Below, piece by piece: positions 35,651 through 44,615 of a DNA stretch of 64,000 nucleotides. The notes beneath the pieces are model-generated. The model was not told the DNA's origin, searched no databases, and worked only from the letters and a program-made list of their open reading frames with translations. Every line of letters starts with the position of its first letter. Position 1 is the stretch's first letter. The translations under genes and the position numbers were made by a program. This stretch comes from Ilyomonas sp965247435 (GTDB lineage: Bacteria > Bacteroidota > Bacteroidia > Chitinophagales > Chitinophagaceae). The stretch lies in the NCBI GenBank assembly GCA_965247435.1, contig OZ252019.1:310001-374000 (forward strand). Reading direction: 5' to 3'.

Positions 35651-37348
35651 ATGAAATCATTTCTTTTTTTATTCAGTTTCCTCTTTTCTCTGCAGCTCTC
35701 TGCACAGCCCGGCAGTGTTCACCAGGCATCCAAAAACGGCATCCTGAAAGGTGCTAAATCATTCGCCACGCAGGACGGCGGTTTTATTACCGTAACCAAA
35801 GACCTCAAGACAGTTCCGTTTAGTATTACCGCCATCAAATACGCCGCCGCCGGCGCTGCCGAATGGAAAACGACCGTCACCAACGGCACATCTAACTGGC
35901 AGCAGGATTTTCCTTTTATCGTGCAGGTAAAGGATGGCAGCTACGTCATCGCTTTGCTGGAAACACTAACCATAGATATTATTAAATTAAACCCCCACGG
36001 CGCTTACCTGTGGGACAAAAAATACCGGCGGGGAGATCCTAACTCGCTTACCGCGCCCAACATCGCTAATATATCTGGCATCATCCCCGACAATGACGAC
36101 AGCGCCGTTGTTATTGTCGGGCGCTACTCCACTTTCAGCAAATTGGAAGGCTATATTTTTAAATTGAACATTGTTACCGGCAAACCCGCCTGGTTTAAAA
36201 CAGCCTACAGCAATGTGCAGGTGGCGAACTTTAGTAACCAGCAGGATTATTTTTCCGCTATAGATAAAACAAGCGACGGGCATTACTTAGTGGGCGATGT
36301 AGCTACTATTTTAGGAAAAAACGGGGTGGTGTATAAGCAGTATTTTGCCCTGTATAAATACGATAAAAACGGTAATGTAGTATTGGCAAAAGCCGTTGCG
36401 CCCAATGCACCTACCGGTTTTTCGAGTACGGTGGTATATGATATTAAAGAAACAGAAAAGGGCAGCTATGTACTGATTGGCGCCAATAATTTTGGATACA
36501 ATGCTTATCTAAAGTTTAATGATACCGGCAAGGTGATTTACACCAAACGACTGCATATTTCGCCGGGCGATACCACCCAGTTCAACCTGTCGCGCATTGC
36601 ATTTAATAAGAGCAACGGCCTTACGTATATTTCGGGCAACGATCCTAACATTATCAGCAAGGTAAAGCTGTTTGCCATTACCAAAACGGGGGCGCTCAAC
36701 AGTGCGGGCAGTTTTGCGTTCGATTCTACTGATTTTAAGCACAACGAATCGCTCCTCATGCTTGCCAATAATACGGCTGTTGCCACCGGCTATTCGCAGG
36801 CAAACGAGGACGATGTAACCAACAAGCTTTATTACATCAGCATAACTGCAAAAGGACAAAATTGTTTGCTGAAAAAAGATAGCCGGTATAGTATTACCGA
36901 TGTGCCGGTGGTGCAGGAAAAAATACAGGAAGTGCATACCGATGAAACGGCAAAGCTGCATATCACCGCTTCTTCCTATGATGTTATTGCAGCTGGCTTT
37001 ACCGATGCAGCCATTTGCGGCGGCGAACAATTGCTGACCGCCGCTGCTACGGAAAAGGCTGCAAGCATTGCAATGCCCGAAAAAACATCCAATCGCTTGT
37101 CCCTTCGCTTATTGTCAAACCCCGTGCAGGGCGCTTCGGCAGCGGTGCAGGTGCGTACGCCGGCCGCAGGGCGGTTCACCGTTTCGGTGATGGATATGAA
37201 TGGCAGGGTGTTGTATTCGCACCAGCAATACTTTTCTTCCGGCATCTCCAGCTTTACAGTTCCGGTTCAGCAGTTTGCAAAAGGTATGTATGTACTTACA
37301 GTGGTAAACCTTTCGGAAAAATGTAGCATTAAGTTCATCAAAGAATAA
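35651..37348 (+). CDS. T9SS-secreted protein with beta-propeller-like body
   Basis: 565 residues: signal peptide (MKSFLFLFSFLFSLQLSAQ), a long body of repeated strand units with alternating D, G and W residues (for example GGFITVTKDL, DGSYVIALLE, GSYVLIGANNFG, NTAVATGYSQ) suggesting a propeller, and a C-terminal type A sorting domain. The latter reads SLRLLSNPVQG, VSVMDMNGRVLYSHQ, FAKGMYVLTV and KFIKE. It is exported by T9SS and anchored or released at the surface; the ligand is unknown. Confidence 0.8.
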   Translation: MKSFLFLFSFLFSLQLSAQPGSVHQASKNGILKGAKSFATQDGGFITVTKDLKTVPFSITAIKYAAAGAAEWKTTVTNGTSNWQQDFPFIVQVKDGSYVIALLETLTIDIIKLNPHGAYLWDKKYRRGDPNSLTAPNIANISGIIPDNDDSAVVIVGRYSTFSKLEGYIFKLNIVTGKPAWFKTAYSNVQVANFSNQQDYFSAIDKTSDGHYLVGDVATILGKNGVVYKQYFALYKYDKNGNVVLAKAVAPNAPTGFSSTVVYDIKETEKGSYVLIGANNFGYNAYLKFNDTGKVIYTKRLHISPGDTTQFNLSRIAFNKSNGLTYISGNDPNIISKVKLFAITKTGALNSAGSFAFDSTDFKHNESLLMLANNTAVATGYSQANEDDVTNKLYYISITAKGQNCLLKKDSRYSITDVPVVQEKIQEVHTDETAKLHITASSYDVIAAGFTDAAICGGEQLLTAAATEKAASIAMPEKTSNRLSLRLLSNPVQGASAAVQVRTPAAGRFTVSVMDMNGRVLYSHQQYFSSGISSFTVPVQQFAKGMYVLTVVNLSEKCSIKFIKE

Positions 37349-37371
37349 GCATTTCTTTCCCTATTTATACC

Positions 37372-37401
37372 AAAGAGGCGCCCGTTTCAGGGCGCCTCTT
37401 T
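37372..37401 (+). terminator. Intrinsic terminator after the T9SS gene
   Basis: AAAGAGGCGCCC at 37372-37383 pairs perfectly with GGGCGCCTCTTT at 37390-37401 across loop GTTTCA, followed by TTATG. Confidence 0.85.
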
Positions 37402-37594
37402 TTATGAAATCAACACCTGCCACACCTAAAAAAACCTAAATAATCTCCGCCAAAAGCCATCCGCCGCTTAAGCCTTGCTTATGCAAATGCTTAAAGACGC
37501 CTAAACCCTGTTTGAAGTAGAGCTGAACATTCGCGGGCAGTTTACTGCAAAGCCATCCGCAACCTCGTTATCTAAGACGTAGCCTTGCGGCCTG

Positions 37595-37765
37595 CACTTT
37601 GTGGTGCGCGATAAGGAAACCAAACAGCCGCTCGCCACGGCCACTATTACCTTCGGTGCAGGAAGAAGGTTATGCGGTAAATAAAAAAGGCGCGCCGGAT
37701 ATAAAACTGAAGAAAAGAAGCTACACTGTAGTTATAAACGCGCATGATGCGGGAAGTAACCGCCG
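37595..37765 (+). pseudogene. Remnant with a carboxypeptidase-regulatory-like strand pattern
   Basis: HFVVRDKETKQPLATATITFG reads in one frame; GYAVNKKGAPDIKLKKRS and YTVVINAHDAG continue in another. Together they form the usual V-R-D-K-x-T-x-x-P-L-x-x-A ... Y-x-V-x-I-x-A-x-G unit of carboxypeptidase-regulatory-like beta-sandwiches. A frameshift near 37670 and stops on both sides mark decay. Other protein-like pieces nearby (GVGIIDRVASYLQKAA at about 37765-37820) may belong to the same dead locus (about 37440-37990). Confidence 0.45.
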
Positions 37766-38028
37766 GCGTAGGCATCATAGACCGCGTAGCCAGCTACCTC
37801 CAAAAGGCAGCATCCGATGCCGTAGCCGTAGCATAAAAATGCATCGGCATTACAAGCGAAGCATTATTGTAAGAACATCGCATCATTGCAGGCGCACTGG
37901 GTCATTTCGGGCACCGCGAAGGGCGCTGTCGGTGGTAGTACAATTAGTAAATGCCTGCAATAGTATGCAGATTGAAGAATGTTGAATTACCCGGAACTTT
38001 TAAGGATAATTGTTAATTTGCACAATCA

Positions 38029-38080
38029 CCGCAATGTCCCTCCGCTTGCGCACAGGAGACTGTAGATGGAGACATTGCGG
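38029..38080. repeat. Perfect 10-bp inverted repeat with a 32-base structured loop
   Basis: CCGCAATGTC at 38029-38038 pairs with GACATTGCGG at 38071-38080. Inside, CTCC/GGAG form a second stem. It lies about 40 bases before the next start codon and may be a leader structure or part of a small repeat. Confidence 0.45.
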
Positions 38081-38121
38081 GGAAGGGAAACTTTCAAAAT
38101 ATTTAGTATTAAACTTTAGTA

Positions 38122-39015
38122 ATGAGTTTATTAGGCTTTGACACTTATTTAATGCAAATAAATACAATAATTAATGAACCTTTATTGCCGGAAACTCTTG
38201 TAAATAATGCTATTCGTTTAATAGTTCATGAAAGTCCTATTTCATTACATCAATTAGATTTGCAAAAAATTATACGCACCTCACCGTTGGGATACAATGA
38301 TGTTTGTAGGCATGTTAACAGGTGTTCATATAATCCTAATGTATCAGGAGTACCATTACAGCGATGCAATTTGAAAGGGCAGCAAGTTTTATATGCAACT
38401 GTTCCATGCCAAACGGAAACTTTTAAAGAGGATGCTATGCTGCCATCCATATTAGAAACATGCTTTCAAAAGATTAAAGATGATCCGACTTTTGATAATA
38501 AGTTAATTGTGGTTTCCGAATGGGTTCCACAACGGGCGCTACTGGCATGGTCATTACCGTTTCATACAACTTCAATTAATAAAAACAAGATTTTCAAACA
38601 GCTATATGATGAGACTGTAAGCAATATTGAAGCGTTAAGTGAAACGCCATCTGATAAAGAAAAGTTTTTACAACAGTTGAGTTATTTAAGTGGTCTTTAT
38701 TGCAAGCAGGAAGCGAAGGAAAATGTTTATAAGTTTACTGCAATGTTTTATAATCGGGTAATCCAACATGTGCGCGATGAAAGGGGTGTTAATTTAGATG
38801 GATTAATTTATCCTGCCGCATATACTGATGGCGAAGCAATGAGTATCGTATTAAATAAGCAAGTCGTAGATAGCAAGGCTATTGTTTGTAAATATGCAAG
38901 ATTACAATTAATTAGAAGGCATGCCAACGATAAAAAAAATATTATAATTGACATATTAGCCGAGGCGTTGCCTGACGAATATGGAAACTTGGATTTTAAA
39001 AGGATTAAAGTTTAA
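38122..39015 (+). CDS. Hypothetical protein, distantly RES-domain-like
   Basis: 297 residues, AT-rich compared with flanking housekeeping genes. A stretch NPNVSGVPLQRCNLKGQQVLYATVP resembles the RES-domain entry (R-x-N-xx-G-xxx-L-Y-A), and the late GLIYPAAYTDGEAMSIVLN resembles its closing part. RES proteins degrade NAD+ as toxins, usually with an upstream antitoxin; no antitoxin is seen here, so a non-toxin or phage-defence relative is possible. The assignment is weak. It lies directly upstream of the RAYT element. Confidence 0.45.
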   Translation: MSLLGFDTYLMQINTIINEPLLPETLVNNAIRLIVHESPISLHQLDLQKIIRTSPLGYNDVCRHVNRCSYNPNVSGVPLQRCNLKGQQVLYATVPCQTETFKEDAMLPSILETCFQKIKDDPTFDNKLIVVSEWVPQRALLAWSLPFHTTSINKNKIFKQLYDETVSNIEALSETPSDKEKFLQQLSYLSGLYCKQEAKENVYKFTAMFYNRVIQHVRDERGVNLDGLIYPAAYTDGEAMSIVLNKQVVDSKAIVCKYARLQLIRRHANDKKNIIIDILAEALPDEYGNLDFKRIKV

Positions 39016-39026
39016 GTAATAAATCC

Positions 39027-39775
39027 TCCCTCGTTCGTCGAGGTGTTAGCGCAGCGCACCTTGAAGTAAAAGATAAAGGCATATCTCCAGATATGCCCAT
39101 ATTATTTACAAGCTGATAGCTTATTTTTCCGCTATGGCTTATACTTACAGTATTACAAACCAAAGCGCCGTCTATTTTCTTACCTGTACCGTTGCCAACC
39201 GGGTAGATGTATTTACCAGAAAAGACTATTCAGATATTGTAGAAGACAGTCTCAACTTTTGTACCCAGAAAGGGTTGATTGTATATGGATATATTATCAT
39301 GAGCAATTATGTACATTTACTCCTACAGGCAAAAAACAATAATCTCTCTGATGTACTCCATGATTTTAAAAAATTCACTTCGCAACGCATCACTGATGCT
39401 GTAGCGACAAACGAAAAAGAAAGCCGTAAGAAGTGGATGTTGTGGTTGTTTAAACAAGGTGAAAGCGAAGAAACAAGTAAAACGAATTACCAATTCTGGC
39501 AACCGAATAATGGTGCGGAACTATGCTTTAATTTACCTTGGGGCAAAAGCCTACTTATTTTCACAACAATCCTGTTCGGGCAGGCATTGTGGATAAGGCA
39601 GAGGAATATACAAGAAGCAGTGCTGCCGATTATTACTATGGAAAACAGAAAGGTAAAGTGCAGATTGCCTATTTAGATGCAATGATAAAGAATATCTGAT
39701 GGGATGATTCGGGAAAATCATCTTTATTTTTTACTTCAAGGTGCGCTGGCACTAACACGTTGAAGAACGGGGAAG
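39027..39775 (+). mobile_element. RAYT (IS200-related) element with REP-like ends
   Basis: The left end (39027-39098) and the reverse complement of the right end (39700-39775) share GTGTTAG(C/T)GC-AGCGCACCTTGAAGTAAAA(G/A)ATAAAG, each followed by a TCCN-loop hairpin: 39078-39097 (GGCATATC-TCCA-GATATGCC) and 39703-39722. The ends are therefore inverted copies of one REP-like unit surrounding the transposase. No target duplication was found, in line with IS200/RAYT mechanisms. Confidence 0.75.
39134..39699 (+). pseudogene. REP-associated tyrosine transposase (RAYT), frameshifted
   Basis: The first 130 codons read as a RAYT: SAVYFLTCTVANRVDVFTRK, then GYIIMSNYVHLLLQ, then NYQFWQPNNGAELCF. After about 39545 the frame slips, and the family ending (HNNPVRAGIVDKAEEYTRSS, AADYYYGKQKGKVQIAYLDA) is in another frame, closing with TGA at 39697-39699. 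The uninterrupted frame ends at 39676 with unrelated residues. The catalytic HUH motif, normally HVH, is YVH here, so the enzyme would be dead even without the frameshift. Confidence 0.8.
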
Positions 39776-39801
39776 TAATAAAAAGAATTAAATTACAAAT
39801 T

Positions 39802-40377
39802 GTGAATGACTTAATTTACACACTGGGCAGGTTAGCAATTTTTGCCATTGGAATTCTTGCTTATCTATACTATAATAAAATAAAAAAACATGAAAGAACT
39901 AAACTTTCAATGCTTTCCTACATCCTGTATGATAAACATCCAATAAAGGAATTAATTCAAACACATTATCAAGGCGATAATCATAAAGTTTTATATTCAT
40001 TACTTCGAGACCTGTCACGGCAAAAGTATATGAGCGTTAACGAACACAATATGTTTTATATAAATTTTGCCGGCTTTATAAAAAAAGCGAAGAACGAATT
40101 AAGAAAAAGTATAAGTACTGAAGCCGGAAAAGAATTAATTGAAAATCATATTTCATTCTACATCAAATTGCTTCAACCCAAATTAAAGGAACAAATGTTA
40201 TTAGCTAATAAAATGGAAAATAACAAGCTACAGTACGAAAGCGTAGTTAAGGATATTTTGGAGGAGAATATCAATCCTGATGAAGCAACCTTTATCAAAC
40301 TATTTTCTGAAAAACTGAATTTAAGTTTAAAAGAAGCAACTCAAAAGACTTCCGAATTAAAAGAGATACATATATGA
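39802..40377 (+). CDS. Membrane-anchored hypothetical protein in the AT-rich island
   Basis: 191 residues from GTG at 39802; a TTG at 39760 is in frame but lies inside the REP end of the RAYT element, so an original upstream start may have been replaced by the insertion. One membrane helix (IYTLGRLAIFAIGILAYLYY) is followed by a charged, helical, lysine-rich cytoplasmic part with possible coiled coil (about 100-190). I recognise no family. The very low GC suggests acquired DNA. Confidence 0.55.
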   Translation: MNDLIYTLGRLAIFAIGILAYLYYNKIKKHERTKLSMLSYILYDKHPIKELIQTHYQGDNHKVLYSLLRDLSRQKYMSVNEHNMFYINFAGFIKKAKNELRKSISTEAGKELIENHISFYIKLLQPKLKEQMLLANKMENNKLQYESVVKDILEENINPDEATFIKLFSEKLNLSLKEATQKTSELKEIHI

Positions 40378-40555
40378 ATTATTTTTATACATAACAATAT
40401 TATTAATATAACGGATTATTTGAACGTGAAATAAATAAAGAAATAAGAGAACTGTCTTACGATATTAGCTTTTTACAAAATATCGATTTAGAGAAAATAT
40501 AGAACTCCCTCGTTTGGTGTAGACTTCTAACTGCGCTATTTCATTCTCTGCTCGG

Positions 40556-40602
40556 CGTAGTCTCCCGACTACGTTACCCCGTCCGCAAATCTCCTGATTT
40601 GC
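40556..40602 (+). repeat. Tandem pair of TCCN-loop hairpins
   Basis: CGTAGTC-TCCC-GACTACG at 40556-40573 and GCAAATC-TCCT-GATTTGC at 40585-40602, both perfect seven-base stems. They differ in stem sequence but share the loop and flanking TC/GA with the REP units 1 kb upstream. They lie in the 346-base gap before fusA, which otherwise holds only the promoter. Confidence 0.65.
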
Positions 40603-40682
40603 TTATTACTCCAATCCTCCCTTTTAACACTTCCCTCCAACATTTAATCATTCCCTAATTTACCCACACAAAAAATATTGCT

Positions 40683-40690
40683 TACCTTCG
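40683..40690 (+). promoter_or_regulatory. Probable -7 promoter element for fusA
   Basis: TACCTTCG, 33 bases before ATG, in the context ttaccttcgcg that is also found before rimO. It differs from TAnnTTTG at one position. An upstream TTG match is not clear. Confidence 0.4.
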
Positions 40691-40723
40691 CGAACTTAAA
40701 ATTTAGTAAACAGACAACCTTTT

Positions 40724-42874
40724 ATGGCGGACTTAAAATATCAACGCAACTTTGGTATTGCAGCACACATTGATGCCGGCAAAACCACCACTACCGAGCG
40801 TATCCTGCGCTACACCGGTATGATACACAAGATTGGCGAGGTGCATGACGGTGCAGCTACGACCGACTGGATGGAGCAGGAAAAAGAGCGGGGTATCACT
40901 ATTACCTCGGCTGCCGTTAGCTGCCAGTGGAAATTTCCAACGCTGAGAGGCAAGGATACCGCCGATACCAAAAGTTATTATTTTAATATTATTGATACAC
41001 CCGGCCACGTGGACTTTACGGTAGAGGTTGAACGTTCTATGCGTGTGCTGGATGGTTTGATCGCCTTGTTCTCTGCTGTTGACGGCGTAGAGCCGCAATC
41101 GGAAACAGTTTGGCGCCAGGCAAACCGGTACAAAGTTCCGCGTATTGGGTTTGTAAATAAAATGGACCGCAGCGGCGCCGATTTTTTAATGGTCGTTCAG
41201 CAGGTAAAAGATATGCTGGGCGCAAAAGCCGTGCCTTTGCAGTTGCCGATTGGCGCCGAAGATGATTTTATAGGCGTTGTGGATTTGATTAAGATGAAGG
41301 GCGTTATCTGGCACATGGAAACAGAAGGAATGACCTTTGACGAAGTTGAAGTGCCTGCAGATATGCTGGAAGAAGCGCAGCAATGGAGACAGAACCTGAT
41401 TGAAGCGGTTGCAGATTATGATGATGCCTTATTGGAGAAATTTTTTGATGACCCGAATACGATTACAGAAGACGAAATTCATGAAGCGATCCGTAAAGCC
41501 TGTATTGATCTGAGTATCGTGCCGATGATGTGCGGTTCGTCTTTCAAAAATAAAGGCGTTCAAACGGCACTGGATGGTGTTTGCCGCTACCTGCCGGGTC
41601 CTTTGGATATTGAAGACACAGTCGGCGTTAATCCGGATACCGGGGAAACAGTAACCCGCAAAGCCAATGCAAAAGAACCTTTTGCTGCCTTGGCATTTAA
41701 AATTATGACCGATCCGTTTGTAGGTCGTTTAGCGTTCTTCCGGTGTTATAGCGGTCATTTAGATGCAGGTTCTTATGTGCTGAATGTAAGAAGCGGTAAG
41801 AAAGAGCGTATCAGCCGTATTATGAAGATGTTTGCCAACAAGCAAAACCCGGTTGACTTTATTGAAGCAGGCGATATTGCAGCAGCGGTTGGTTTTAAAG
41901 AAATAAAGACCGGTGATACCTTGTGTGATGAAGATTACCCGATTGCGCTGGAAAATATGTTCATTCCCGAGCCTGTAATTGCTGTTGCGGTGGAACCTAA
42001 AACGCAGGCTGACGTAGATAAAATGGGTATGGCCATAGCCAAATTGGTGGAAGAAGATCCTACACTGCGCGTAAATACCGACGAAGATACGGGGCAGATT
42101 ATCCTTCGCGGAATGGGTGAATTGCACCTGGAAATCATTATTGACCGTATGCGCAGGGAGTTTAAGGTAGAAGTGAACCAGGGTGCGCCGCAGGTAGCTT
42201 ACAAAGAAGCATTCGCTAAAAGTATTGAGCATCGTGAGATATTGAAAAAGCAAACCGGCGGCCGTGGTAAATTCGCCGATATCCAGTTTGAGTTCGGCCC
42301 TGCTGATGAAGAATGGATGAAAGAAAACGAAGGCAAGCATTTCCAGTTTGTGAATGATATTTTTGGCGGCTCCATTCCCAAAGAATTTATTCCTGCAATC
42401 AGTAAAGGCTTTGAAACAGCGATGACTACCGGTGTACTGGCTGGTTATCCCGTTAACAGTATGAAAGTGCGGGTATTTGATGGCAGCTACCATGATGTGG
42501 ATTCTGATGCGATGTCCTTTGAATTATGCGCCCGCTCCGGTTTCCGCGAGGCAGGCCGCAAGGCAAAACCAACGTTGCTGGAGCCTATCATGCGCGTAGA
42601 AGTATTAACGCCCGACCAGTATATGGGTGATGTAACCGGCGACTTAAACCGCCGTCGTGGTATGCTGGAAGGTATGGACAGCCGTGCCAACCTGCAGGTG
42701 ATAAAAGCCAAAGTGCCGCTGAGCGAAATGTTTGGCTACGTTACCCAACTGCGTTCACTGTCTTCCGGCCGTGCTACTTCCACTATGGAGTTCAGCCATT
42801 ATGCACCGGCGCCTAATAATATTGCGGAAGAAGTAATAGCCAAGAGCAAAGGCAAAGTGAAAGTGGAAGATTAG
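40724..42874 (+). CDS. fusA: Translation elongation factor G
   Basis: 716 residues, full length. It catalyses ribosomal translocation with GTP hydrolysis. G-domain motifs are AHIDAGKTTTTERIL (P-loop), RGITITSAA (switch I), IDTPGHVDFTVEVERSMRVLDG (G3) and NKMDRSGADF (G4). Domain IV shows GYPVNSMKVRVFDGSYHDVDS and domain V SEMFGYVTQLRSLSSGRATSTMEFSHY. It is transcribed without rpsL, rpsG or tuf next to it. An IS1182-type element begins 28 bases after its stop. Confidence 0.97.
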   Translation: MADLKYQRNFGIAAHIDAGKTTTTERILRYTGMIHKIGEVHDGAATTDWMEQEKERGITITSAAVSCQWKFPTLRGKDTADTKSYYFNIIDTPGHVDFTVEVERSMRVLDGLIALFSAVDGVEPQSETVWRQANRYKVPRIGFVNKMDRSGADFLMVVQQVKDMLGAKAVPLQLPIGAEDDFIGVVDLIKMKGVIWHMETEGMTFDEVEVPADMLEEAQQWRQNLIEAVADYDDALLEKFFDDPNTITEDEIHEAIRKACIDLSIVPMMCGSSFKNKGVQTALDGVCRYLPGPLDIEDTVGVNPDTGETVTRKANAKEPFAALAFKIMTDPFVGRLAFFRCYSGHLDAGSYVLNVRSGKKERISRIMKMFANKQNPVDFIEAGDIAAAVGFKEIKTGDTLCDEDYPIALENMFIPEPVIAVAVEPKTQADVDKMGMAIAKLVEEDPTLRVNTDEDTGQIILRGMGELHLEIIIDRMRREFKVEVNQGAPQVAYKEAFAKSIEHREILKKQTGGRGKFADIQFEFGPADEEWMKENEGKHFQFVNDIFGGSIPKEFIPAISKGFETAMTTGVLAGYPVNSMKVRVFDGSYHDVDSDAMSFELCARSGFREAGRKAKPTLLEPIMRVEVLTPDQYMGDVTGDLNRRRGMLEGMDSRANLQVIKAKVPLSEMFGYVTQLRSLSSGRATSTMEFSHYAPAPNNIAEEVIAKSKGKVKVED

Positions 42875-43028
42875 GTCATACGTTGTACGTAATAGCATAT
42901 GATAAAAGAAGCCGTCTCAAAAGTGATGAGACGGTTTTTTATGTTATTATTAAATAATAAGTGCCAGGTAAGTTTTTTTAAGCGGTAGAATGTATTATAG
43001 CTGCAATTAAGAGCAAGAGCACAGTTTT

Positions 43029-44567
43029 TCAGGCAGCTTTCTTTCTTAAGTTATGCGCCAGTGCCAGTAAACCTGTTTCTATTTCCGTTTTAGGTTTGCT
43101 GCGTAGCAGGAAGCGCTTAAAGTGATGATTGTTTTTGATGTTCGCAAAAGCAGGCTCTACATCGCAGGGGCGTTTTTTGCGGTGGTAAATGCCTTGTTCG
43201 CTGTTGAGGTTTTCCCTTACCTGCCGTTTATATTTATTAAGTGCATGGTTTACTTCTATAATGCGGTTGCCTTTTGATTTATGGCAAACGCCTCTTAAAG
43301 GGCAGCCCTTGCAGTTGGCAGCCCGGTAGCGGTGAATGGTTTGTATAAACCCTGCTTTGGTTGTTGTTTGATGGGTACCTATAAGTTGCATCGGCTGTCC
43401 CATCGGGCAGATGTAATGATCTTTTCCGCTGTTGTAATACAGTGTATCGGGTGTAAAGGGATGCTTTTTATCTTTCTTTTTTCGTTGGTCTTTATCAAAG
43501 TAATTATACTTCACATAGTTTTCAATATGATTGTCCTGTAAGTACTGATAATTTTGTTCAGCGCCATAACCGGCATCGGCAACTATAAGTCCGGGTGTTT
43601 GCTTATATTGTTGTTTGTACGTTTCTGTATGTTGTTGCAAGGTAGTGGTATCGGCAGTTGTCTGGTGCAGTGAGTAATTTACAATGTATTGGTTGTTGGT
43701 AGAGATTTGAAGATTGTAAGCCGGTTTTAATTGACCGTTTTTCATGTGGTCTTCCTTCATGCGCATGAAGGTGGCATCGGTATCTGTTTTGGAGTAGCTG
43801 TTTCTTCCCTGTAATATCTTTTCCTGCTCCGCATATTTTTTTAAGTTAGCACTCCAGTTCTTCTTTGCATAACCCAGCTTTTGTTTTACCTGTTTGCTTA
43901 CAGGCTTATCTTTTAAAGCTTCATTGATCTGCTCAATGGTCTTTTCTACCTTATCAGCATCTATTTTATCAAAGCCGGAAGGATCGGTATCGGGCAGTTC
44001 TGCTGCTGCTATGTTTTGTGCATATTGCCAGAGTTCATCCAATTGCTTTTTTATTCTCTCTTTACTTGTTTTTATGGCTTTGCCCCATACAAATGTATAA
44101 CGACCGGCATTAGCTTCTATCTTGGTTCCATCTGTATAAAGTTCTTTTATGTTCAGCAATCCTTCTTCTGCCAGCAACAATACTACTTGCGTAAACACCT
44201 GCCTCAATACTTCTTTCAACCGCTCGCTTCTGAAACGGTTGATGGTGTTGTGATCAGGGGTGCTCCTGCCACTGAGCCACATGTAAGGAATGTTCTCTTT
44301 TAGCGCTGCTTCTATCCTGCGGCTGCTGTAATTGTTATTAATATAAGCAAACACCAGCACTTTTAAAAGCATGCGGGGATGAAAGCTGCTGCTGCCACCG
44401 CCTGTATATTTTTTAACCAAAGGTTCTATGTCAATTTTGTCGAGCACCTGGTTTACGATGCGTACCGGGTGGCCGGCAGCAATCAACTCCTCCAATGATG
44501 GTGGCAGCAGCATTGCCTGCTGCTGTGTGTACGGTTTAAAAATTACACTACCCTTGAGTTTACTCAT
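43029..44567 (-). CDS. IS1182-family transposase
   Basis: 512 residues from MSKLKGSVIFKPYTQQQAML at 44567. N-terminal DUF772-like domain: LEELIAAGHPVRIVNQVLDKI, FHPRMLLKVLVFAYINN, SRRIEAALKENIPYMWLSG. DDE core: LYTDGTKIEANAGRYTFVWGK (first D), LIVADAGYGAEQNYQYL (second D) and a C-terminal catalytic E region near RKKRPCDVEPAFANIKNNH. The CPLRGVC cysteine cluster is typical. The gene is intact, but the nested IS lies 49 bases upstream of its start and may cut it off from its promoter. Confidence 0.92.
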   Translation of the reverse strand: MSKLKGSVIFKPYTQQQAMLLPPSLEELIAAGHPVRIVNQVLDKIDIEPLVKKYTGGGSSSFHPRMLLKVLVFAYINNNYSSRRIEAALKENIPYMWLSGRSTPDHNTINRFRSERLKEVLRQVFTQVVLLLAEEGLLNIKELYTDGTKIEANAGRYTFVWGKAIKTSKERIKKQLDELWQYAQNIAAAELPDTDPSGFDKIDADKVEKTIEQINEALKDKPVSKQVKQKLGYAKKNWSANLKKYAEQEKILQGRNSYSKTDTDATFMRMKEDHMKNGQLKPAYNLQISTNNQYIVNYSLHQTTADTTTLQQHTETYKQQYKQTPGLIVADAGYGAEQNYQYLQDNHIENYVKYNYFDKDQRKKKDKKHPFTPDTLYYNSGKDHYICPMGQPMQLIGTHQTTTKAGFIQTIHRYRAANCKGCPLRGVCHKSKGNRIIEVNHALNKYKRQVRENLNSEQGIYHRKKRPCDVEPAFANIKNNHHFKRFLLRSKPKTEIETGLLALAHNLRKKAA

Positions 44568-44615
44568 GCTCGTAAGACAAAATATCACCTCGCTGCATTG
44601 CTTGCTGCCTTACTT

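Noticed and set aside
41759..42493. Minus-strand ORF of 244 codons opposite fusA
   Set aside because: Antisense to an essential, conserved gene; the translated sequence has no coherent family features.
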